NCBI RefSeq assembly: GCF_015356825.1
Contig: NZ_JAACYW010000027.1
Span: 1 to 64,000, forward strand
DNA: 64,000 bases
Direction of reading: 5' to 3'
Origin: Catenulispora rubra
GTDB taxonomy: Bacteria; Actinomycetota; Actinomycetes; Streptomycetales; Catenulisporaceae
A program made the position numbers and the translations under genes. The notes below the pieces were generated by a model. That model ran no database searches. It was not told the origin of the DNA and saw only the letters and a program-made list of their open reading frames with translations. Shown piece by piece: positions 55,760-64,000 of this stretch; position 1 is the stretch's first letter; every line of letters starts with the position of its first letter.

Positions 55760-55842
55760 CGCGCCTCCCAGAAAAGTCGTTACAGATCTTTATTTGGTGA
55801 ATACAGATCAGCAGCCACGCCCGAGATTGCGCGGTTACCGTA

Positions 55843-56787
55843 TCAGCCTGTGTACAGGTTGCGAATAACCTCTTCGATGTCTGCGTCCCGGATGGAGACG
55901 TCGAGCAACTCGTAGCGGCCCGCGATCGCGGCCACCAGAGCCGCCGCGTTCGCCTCGGCGGGGAACGCCAGCCACTGCCGCGCGCCGTCCACGCGCGTCA
56001 CCTTCGCGCCCGGGACGTCGATCGCCGGGCCGGCCGCGGCCAGGTCCACGACCAGCGTCCGGTCCGGGGCCACCCGGGCCCGCAGCGCGGTCAGCTCGCC
56101 GTCGTAGGCGACGGTCCCGTGGTCGATGACCACGACCCGGCGGCACAGGCGCTCGATGTCGTCCAGGTCGTGGGTGGTGAGCACGATCGTCGTGCCCTGT
56201 TCTCGGTTCAGCTCGGACAGGAACTCGCGGACCACGGCCTTGCTGGTGACGTCCAGGCCGATCGTCGGCTCGTCCAGGTAGAGCACGGCCGGGTCGTGCA
56301 GCAGCGCCGCGGTCAGGTCGCCGCGCATCCGCTGGCCGAGGCTGAGCTGGCGCACCGGGGTGTCGAGCAGCGGCTCCAGTTCGAGCAGGGCGACGTAGCG
56401 CTTGAGGTTGGCGGCGAAGCGCGCGTCCGGGACGGCGTACATGCGGTGCAGCAGCGCGAAGGAGTCGCGCAGCGGCAGGTCCCACCACAGCGTGGTGCGC
56501 TGCCCGAAGACCACGCCGATGCGCCGCGCCAGCTGCTTGCGGTCCCGGATCGGCTCCAGCCCCGCGACGTGCAGCTTCCCGGCCGAGGGCGACAGGATGC
56601 CGGTGAACATCTTGATGGAGGTGGACTTGCCCGCGCCGTTGGGCCCGATGTAGCCCAGCAGCTCGCCCTCGGCGACGGACAGGTTCAGGTCGCGGACCGC
56701 CTCGACGGTGGTCCGCTCCCGTTTCAGGCGGCCGGCCTTCTTGCGCAGCGTGTAGGTCTTCGACAGGTTCTCGGCTTCGATGAGCAC
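55843..56787 (-). CDS. ABC-2 exporter ATP-binding protein
   Basis: A 314-residue ATPase. Walker A is GPNGAGKST near residue 45, the signature is LSLGQRMRGDL near 145, Walker B is VLYLDEPTIGLDV near 165, and the switch His is in LTTHD. The C-terminal 80 residues are a regulatory extension. With the two ABC-2 permeases upstream it forms an exporter of the group that includes cyanobacterial viologen exporters. GTG 56787 starts 5 nt after the preceding permease stop. Confidence 0.9.
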   Translation of the reverse strand: MLIEAENLSKTYTLRKKAGRLKRERTTVEAVRDLNLSVAEGELLGYIGPNGAGKSTSIKMFTGILSPSAGKLHVAGLEPIRDRKQLARRIGVVFGQRTTLWWDLPLRDSFALLHRMYAVPDARFAANLKRYVALLELEPLLDTPVRQLSLGQRMRGDLTAALLHDPAVLYLDEPTIGLDVTSKAVVREFLSELNREQGTTIVLTTHDLDDIERLCRRVVVIDHGTVAYDGELTALRARVAPDRTLVVDLAAAGPAIDVPGAKVTRVDGARQWLAFPAEANAAALVAAIAGRYELLDVSIRDADIEEVIRNLYTG

Positions 56788-56792
56788 GGCGG

Positions 56793-57647
56793 TCAGCTCC
56801 CGGTGGATCGGTGGTGGCGCAGGGCGGCGCGCCAGGCGAGCAGAGCCAGGCCCCACAGGGCGGCGGCGAACAGCGGCCCGGCGAAGCGCAGGAAGGAGGG
56901 CGTGCCGAGCGGGTCGGCGTGGCCCAGGACGTAGAGCGTGGGCTGCCAGTTCACGTAGGCCAGCGGGAGACCGAAGGTCAGGAACAGCATCAGGTTCCGG
57001 CCGTACAGGGACAAGGGGTACGACGTCATGAACTGGCCGCCGTAGGTGACGCTGTTCATCACCTCCGAGGCGTCCGCAGCGACGATCTGGAAGGCGCCGA
57101 CCAGGATCCACACCGCCCCGAAGACGGCCACCCCGACCAGCAGCGTGTAGGGCACCATGGCCACGCGCAGCAGCGTCCAGTGCACCGGCGCCCGAGCCAC
57201 GCCGATCGCCAGCGCCGCGTACGCCGGGACCAACGGCGCCAGCCGCCGCGGTGTGAACTGGTCGGCGAAGACCTGCGGCAGCACCCCGACCGGCCGGACC
57301 AGCAGGCTGTCGAAGGTGCCCAGGCGGATGCGGTCGGCCAGATACTCGGTCCCGGTGAACAGCAGGTCGCTGGTGAAGAACGCGGCCTGCGCGGTCCCAT
57401 AGAGGTACAGGGCCTCCGAGAGGGAGAACCCACCGAGTGAGTGGACGTTGCCGAACACGACCAGGATGCCGAACAGCTCCAGGCTGGCGGTGAGGAGGGA
57501 GTTGACCATCATCAGCACCATGGAGGCGCGGTACTGCAGAGCCGCGCGCGCCCACATGCGTGCCGTGAACATATAGGTCGCCACGACCCCCGGCGGCCTC
57601 TGCTCGAAGCGGTGGTCAATCCTGTGTTCAAGATGCGGCTCAGCCAC
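56793..57647 (-). CDS. ABC-2 exporter permease subunit 1
   Basis: A 284-residue permease with six predicted helices, of the ABC-2 membrane family (PF06182 type; ASMVLMMVNSLLTASLELFGI, then RLGTFDSLLVRPVGVLPQVF). GTG 57647 overlaps the stop of the upstream permease by 8 nt; an ATG 75 nt downstream is possible. Two permeases of this kind pair with one ATPase to export hydrophobic or cationic compounds. The substrate cannot be deduced. Confidence 0.85.
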   Translation of the reverse strand: MAEPHLEHRIDHRFEQRPPGVVATYMFTARMWARAALQYRASMVLMMVNSLLTASLELFGILVVFGNVHSLGGFSLSEALYLYGTAQAAFFTSDLLFTGTEYLADRIRLGTFDSLLVRPVGVLPQVFADQFTPRRLAPLVPAYAALAIGVARAPVHWTLLRVAMVPYTLLVGVAVFGAVWILVGAFQIVAADASEVMNSVTYGGQFMTSYPLSLYGRNLMLFLTFGLPLAYVNWQPTLYVLGHADPLGTPSFLRFAGPLFAAALWGLALLAWRAALRHHRSTGS

Positions 57648-58434
57648 CCTGGACCACCACCCGGTGCCGCGCTCGCCGCGTGACCAGCCGCCCGAGCAGC
57701 AGTAGTGCCGCGGCCCAGCCGATCTCGAACAGGTAGGCCCCGCCGACCGACGCGCCGGTCCGCTTCCCGAGGAACACGTCCGCCGGAACCTGCACCAGCG
57801 AGGCCCATGGCAGCGTCCGCGCAAGGTGCCCCAGCCAGGACGGGAACAGGACCAGCGGCACGATCATGCCGCCGAAGACCCCGGTCAGGACGTTCGCCAG
57901 CCCGGTCACGCCCTTCTCATCCAGCAGCCAGAAGCAGGACATCGCCACCAGGTAGCGCATGGCGAAGCTGACGATCGTCCCAAGGAACACAGCCACCAGA
58001 AAAGCGGCCCACACCCGCGGGTCCTTGGGGACGTGCAGATGGAACAGCAGCCCACCGATCACGAAGGGCACCACACTGCGCCCGAGCAGCGCGAACCCCG
58101 CCCGCCCCAGATCGGTCGCCAACCAGTAGTTCTGAAAATCGACGGGCCGGAACAAGTCCGTCCCGATGTCCCCGGACCGCACCCGAGCCGGGATGTCGAG
58201 CCCGTTGGTGAGCAACGACATCGGCCCGATCATCGCCTGCGCGAGGAAGACATAGGTGAGCACGTCGGCCAGGCCATAACCGCCGATGGTCGACCGCTGA
58301 CGCCACACGGCGGTCATGATGAAGGCCTTGATGACACCGAACACGGTGTTGGCGAGCACGCCGCCGAACAACGCGCCGCGGTAGGTGAGATAGCGCCGGA
58401 AAGCTTGTCGGGTGATCAGGGCATAGACGACCAA
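57640..58434 (-). CDS. ABC-2 exporter permease subunit 2
   Basis: A 264-residue permease with six helices and the matching family motif ([21 protein letters not shown]), homologous to the neighbouring subunit. It is the first gene of the exporter operon. TTG 58434 follows GGAAGGACAGG. Its promoter must lie in the 140-bp gap shared with the divergent aroC. Confidence 0.85.
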   Translation of the reverse strand: MVVYALITRQAFRRYLTYRGALFGGVLANTVFGVIKAFIMTAVWRQRSTIGGYGLADVLTYVFLAQAMIGPMSLLTNGLDIPARVRSGDIGTDLFRPVDFQNYWLATDLGRAGFALLGRSVVPFVIGGLLFHLHVPKDPRVWAAFLVAVFLGTIVSFAMRYLVAMSCFWLLDEKGVTGLANVLTGVFGGMIVPLVLFPSWLGHLARTLPWASLVQVPADVFLGKRTGASVGGAYLFEIGWAAALLLLGRLVTRRARHRVVVQGG

Positions 58435-58574
58435 GGGTCCTGTCCTTCCGGGGGCGAACTTGGCACTGTGCCAGCGCGCGGGTGCGCTGTGCAACGGGGT
58501 TTGCGGGGAACCACCCGCCGTCCACTCCCCGAACGCCGTCCGGCTCGCCAGTCGAGACGTGGAAGAATCGGGCC

Positions 58575-59800
58575 ATGTCGCTACGCTGGCTCACCGCAGG
58601 TGAATCCCACGGCCCCGCCCTCACCGCGGTCCTAGAAGGACTCCCGGCCGGAGTCCAGACCTCCACCAAGGCCATCACCGACGCCCTCGCGCGCCGCCGC
58701 CTCGGCTACGGCCGCGGCGCGCGGATGAAGTTCGAGCAGGACCAGGTGACCATCCTCGGCGGCGTGCGCCACGGCCTCACCCAGGGCGGCCCCATCGCGA
58801 TCCAGGTCGGCAACACCGAGTGGCCCAAGTGGGAGACGGTCATGGCCGCCGACGCGGTCGATCCGGAGGTGCTGGACGCGCAGGCGCGCAACGCGCCGCT
58901 GACCCGGCCGCGGCCCGGCCACGCCGACCTCGCCGGCATGCAGAAGTACGGTTTTGACGACGCCCGCCCCGTCCTGGAGCGGGCCTCCGCGCGCGAGACC
59001 GCGGCCCGCGTCGCGCTCGGCGAGGTGGCGCGCGAGTTCCTGCGCCAGGCCCTCGGGGCCGAGATCGTCTCGCACGTCGTCGGCATCGGCGGCGCCGAGT
59101 CCCCGCGCGAGGCCGTCCTGCCGCGCCCCGAGGACGTCGACAAGCTCGACGCCTCCCCGGTGCGCTGCCTGGACCCCGGCGCCGAGGCGGCGATGATCGC
59201 CGAGATCGACCAGGCGCACAAGGACGGCGACACCCTCGGCGGCGTCGTCGAGGTGGTCGTCTACGGCCTCCCGCCGGGCCTGGGCTCGCACGTGCAGTCC
59301 GACCGCCGCCTGGACGCCAGGCTGGCCGGCGCGATCATGGGCATCCAGGCCATCAAGGGCGTGGAGATCGGTGACGGCTTCCTGCTGGCCCGCACCCCCG
59401 GCTCGCAGGCGCACGACGAGATGGAAGCGGTCGCCAACGACCCCCTGGCCGTCCGCCGCCGCACCGGCCACAGCGGCGGCACCGAGGGCGGCATGTCCAC
59501 CGGCGAGCTGCTACGCGTCCGCGCCGCGATGAAGCCCATCGCCACCATCCCCAAGGCCCTGGGCACCGTCGACACCGCCACCGGCGAGTCGGCCGTGGCG
59601 CACCACCAGCGCTCGGATGTCTGTGCGGTTCCGGCCGCCGGTGTCGTCGCGGAGGCGATGGTCGCGCTGGTGCTGGCCGACGCGGTGCTGGAGAAGTTCG
59701 GCGGCGACTCGGTCAAGGAGACCCGCCGCAACTACGAGTCCTACCTCGCGAACCTGCCGGTGCAGATCGCGGGCCCGCAGCACGGACCGGGGGCGCAGGC

Positions 59801-59804
<4 letters not shown>
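58575..59804 (+). CDS. aroC: Chorismate synthase
   Basis: A 409-residue enzyme that makes chorismate from EPSP using reduced flavin. Family signatures are intact: [21 protein letters not shown] at the N-terminus, [16 protein letters not shown] near residue 115, [11 protein letters not shown] near 140, and [14 protein letters not shown]-like near 300. ATG 58575 begins the conserved sequence; the frame extends upstream without conservation. Its stop overlaps the aroK GTG, the first of three such couplings. Confidence 0.96.
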
Positions 59805-61907
<2,103 letters not shown>

Positions 61908-61931
61908 ACGGAGCTTCGTAGTGTAGAGGGC

Positions 61932-63071
61932 ATGACCGCTGACCGTACCGCCGCCGGACCCGCCGCCATCGCACCCGAGGCCTACGCCACCCGCCGCGAG
62001 CGGCTGCGGGCCCGGCTGGAGGCGGTGGACGCGGACGCCGCGCTGGTCACCAAGCTGGTGAACGTGCGCTACCTGACCGGCTTCACCGGGTCCAACGGCG
62101 CGGTGCTGGTCACCCGCGGCGGCGCGGTGTTCTGCACGGACTTCCGCTACGACACCCAGGCCGCCTCCGAGGTGCCGGACGTGGAGCGGATCATCGTCCG
62201 GCACTGCGCCCCGGCGCTGGTCGAGCGCGCTGCCAAGGACGGGCTGCGGCGGATCGCGGTGGAGGAGCACGAGATCACCGTCGAGGAGCACCGGCAGCTG
62301 TCCGCCGAGCTCACCGCGGCGGCGCCGAGCGCCCGGCTGGTCGGGCTCGGCCACGCGGTGGAGGAGCTGCGCCGGGTCAAGGACGAGAGTGAGATCGCGC
62401 TCATCCGCGAGGCCTGCGCCATCTCCGACCGCGCGCTGGCCGAGCTCACCGAGTCGATCCTGATCGGGCGCACCGAGCGGCACATCGCGCAGGAGCTGGA
62501 GCGCCGGATGACCGACCACGGCGCGGACGGCCGGGCCTTCGACACGATCGTGGCCTGCGGACCGAATTCCGCGGTGCCGCACCACCGGCCCGGGGAGCGC
62601 CGGGTCGGCGAGGGCGAGTTCCTCAAGATCGACTTCGGCGCGCTCTACCAGGGCTACCACGCCGACATGACCCGCACCTTCGTGGTCGGCCGGGCCCCGG
62701 CGGACTGGCAGGTCGAGGTCTACGACCTGGTGTTCGCCGCGCAGAAGGCCGGCCGGCAGGCGCTGGCGCCGGGCGCGCGGTGCGCCGACGTGGACGCCGC
62801 GGCGCGCGCCGTGATCGAGGCCGCGGGCTACGGCGAGTACTTCGGCCACGGGCTCGGACACGGCGTCGGCCTGGAGATCCATGAGGACCCGAGGCTGGGC
62901 GCGGGTCTGCCGGGTACACTGGATGATCGCACTCCGGTGACCGTCGAACCCGGGGTCTATCTGCCGGGCCGCGGCGGTGTCCGCATCGAGGACACCCTGG
63001 TGGTCCGGCCGAAGGCCGAGGGCGGTCCGGAGCTGCTCACCATTACCACCAAGGAACTGCTGGTGCTGTAG
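61932..63071 (+). CDS. pepP: Xaa-Pro aminopeptidase-like M24 peptidase
   Basis: A 379-residue metallopeptidase of the creatinase/aminopeptidase P family. An N-terminal creatinase-like domain precedes a pita-bread catalytic domain. Metal ligands are recognisable: Asp in KIDFGALYQG and DMTRTF, His in GHGLGHGVGLEIHEDP, and Glu in VEPGVYLPG and RIEDT. It lies in the conserved aroQ-pepP-efp order. A TAGTGT element at 61919-61924 ends 7 nt before the ATG, although GAGGG could also act as a ribosome binding site. Confidence 0.92.
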   Translation: MTADRTAAGPAAIAPEAYATRRERLRARLEAVDADAALVTKLVNVRYLTGFTGSNGAVLVTRGGAVFCTDFRYDTQAASEVPDVERIIVRHCAPALVERAAKDGLRRIAVEEHEITVEEHRQLSAELTAAAPSARLVGLGHAVEELRRVKDESEIALIREACAISDRALAELTESILIGRTERHIAQELERRMTDHGADGRAFDTIVACGPNSAVPHHRPGERRVGEGEFLKIDFGALYQGYHADMTRTFVVGRAPADWQVEVYDLVFAAQKAGRQALAPGARCADVDAAARAVIEAAGYGEYFGHGLGHGVGLEIHEDPRLGAGLPGTLDDRTPVTVEPGVYLPGRGGVRIEDTLVVRPKAEGGPELLTITTKELLVL

Positions 63072-63132
63072 GCCGCTCCGAGCGGTCTGACTCGCCAGGG
63101 CCGGCAGTCGGGAAGCAGGAGTACACACCGAC

Positions 63133-63696
63133 GTGGCGTCCACAAACGAACTCAAGAACGGCATGGTCCTCAAGATCGACAACCAGCTCTGGTCTGTCGT
63201 GGAGTTCCAGCATGTCAAGCCCGGCAAGGGCCCCGCCTTCGTGCGCACGAAGCTCAAGGCCGTGCTCTCGGGCAAGGTGGTCGACCGGACCTTCAACGCC
63301 GGCATCAAGGTCGAGACGGCCAACGTCGACCGCCGTGACATGCAGTACCTCTACCAGGAGGGCACCGACTTCGTGTTCATGGACATGGACACGTACGACC
63401 AGCTGCACGTCTCCGGCGACACCGTCGGCGACGCGGCCAACTACATGCTCGAGGGCACCATGGCCCTGGTCGCCACGAACGAGGGCACGCCCCTGTACGT
63501 GGAGCTCCCGGCCGCGGTCGAGCTCGTCATCGAGTACACCGAGCCGGGCCTGCAGGGCGACCGCTCCACCGGCGGCACCAAGCCGGCGAAGCTGGAGACC
63601 GGCTACGAGATCCAGGTCCCGCTGTTCCTGACCACCGGCGAGAAGGTCAAGGTCGACACCCGCGACGGTTCCTACCTCGGCCGCGTCAGCAGCTGA
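63133..63696 (+). CDS. efp: Elongation factor P
   Basis: A 187-residue three-domain factor that helps ribosomes through polyproline stretches. Domain I carries the loop PGKGPAFVR around Lys32-34. The PGKGP form is the one described in actinobacteria as working without modification of its Lys. No modification genes are seen here. GTG 63133 follows CAGGAG. The nusB start shares its stop codon. RelA, MltG and SecD here are rich in Pro, but consecutive Pro runs are short. Confidence 0.95.
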   Translation: MASTNELKNGMVLKIDNQLWSVVEFQHVKPGKGPAFVRTKLKAVLSGKVVDRTFNAGIKVETANVDRRDMQYLYQEGTDFVFMDMDTYDQLHVSGDTVGDAANYMLEGTMALVATNEGTPLYVELPAAVELVIEYTEPGLQGDRSTGGTKPAKLETGYEIQVPLFLTTGEKVKVDTRDGSYLGRVSS

Positions 63697-64000
63697 TGGC
63701 CTCACCGCGGAGCAAGGCCCGCCAGCGGGCCCTGGAGATCCTCTTCGAAGCGGATCTGCGGGGCGTCGACCCGCGCACCGTCCTGGCCGACACCCTGGCG
63801 CGCATCCGCGCCCAGGGGCCCGAGGGTACGATCCCGCAGGTGCAGCCGTACGCGTCGACCCTGGTCGAGGGCGTGCTGGAGCATGTCGACAAGATCGACG
63901 ACCTGCTCGACGAGCACAGCGAGGGCTGGGCTCTGGACCGCATGCCGACCGTGGACCGCAACGTCCTGCGGATCGGCGTGTACGAGCTGCTCTGGCAGGC
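63696..64000 (+). CDS. nusB: Transcription antitermination factor NusB (partial at window end)
   Basis: The first 101 codons of Nus[24 protein letters not shown] and TVDRNVLRIGVYELLW are conserved. ATG 63696 shares the A of the efp stop TGA. The gene is complete to the end of the window and continues beyond. The efp-nusB order is usual in actinobacteria. Confidence 0.93.
   Translation, partial: MASPRSKARQRALEILFEADLRGVDPRTVLADTLARIRAQGPEGTIPQVQPYASTLVEGVLEHVDKIDDLLDEHSEGWALDRMPTVDRNVLRIGVYELLWQ

Noticed and set aside
58435-58574. Possible small gene between the exporter and aroC
   Set aside because: No codon bias or start signal; the gap is needed for two divergent promoters.

Overview
This is a very GC-rich chromosomal segment from an actinomycete. 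The evidence is the codon bias, the many GTG and TTG starts, the TANNNT promoter elements, and a set of gene orders typical of Streptomyces and its relatives: pgsA-patA-pimA, pdxS-pdxT-yebC-ruvCAB-yajC-secD-secF-apt-relA, hisS-aspS, rarA...alaS-ruvX-mltG-aroE, and aroC-aroK-aroB-aroQ-pepP-efp-nusB. The phosphatidylinositol mannoside genes together with a non-mycolic gene layout suggest a Streptomyces or Catenulispora type lineage. That placement is inference; nothing here names a species. No phage, insertion sequence, CRISPR array, rRNA or complete tRNA was seen.

Layout. 0-8 kb: the tail of an unidentified gene, a site-2 protease, a DUF3516 helicase, a HIT hydrolase, a DCC protein, the EF-G paralogue EF-G2 and a FadR-type regulator. 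8-12 kb: a stand-alone LeuA regulatory domain, then the phosphatidylinositol mannoside operon (pgsA, patA, pimA) and a divergent TPR/CGNR pair. 13-26.5 kb: pyridoxal phosphate synthase, Holliday junction resolution, the SecDF-YajC export motor, purine salvage and stringent response. 26.5-31 kb: an Rpn-like unknown, DUF3592 and DUF349 proteins and a secreted cyclophilin. 31-35 kb: MBL hydrolase, hisS, aspS. 35-43 kb: a more variable stretch with a flavin/F420-type oxidoreductase, a MocR/YczE divergent pair, two acetyltransferases and a FetAB-type exporter split by a cupin gene. 43-52 kb: rarA, DUF948 and DUF6167 proteins, alaS, ruvX, mltG, aroE. 52.4-58.4 kb: an insertion between aroE and aroC that carries a methyltransferase, a TetR regulator, a degenerate transmembrane kinase and an ABC-2 exporter. 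58.5-64 kb: four shikimate genes coupled by GTGA overlaps, then pepP, efp and the start of nusB.

Two patterns run across the window. First, at eight or more gene ends the final codons and the stop codon are tandemly duplicated downstream, with unit lengths from about 10 to 85 bp and a different sequence at each locus. I know of no named element class that covers this, and it is the best candidate here for something undescribed. Second, many genes have a TANNNT element ending 6-8 nt before the start codon and no ribosome binding site, which predicts leaderless transcripts. Several proteins also carry long low-complexity segments beside conserved domains: the RelA and MltG N-termini, a SecD loop, the PatA and YajC tails and the methyltransferase N-terminus.
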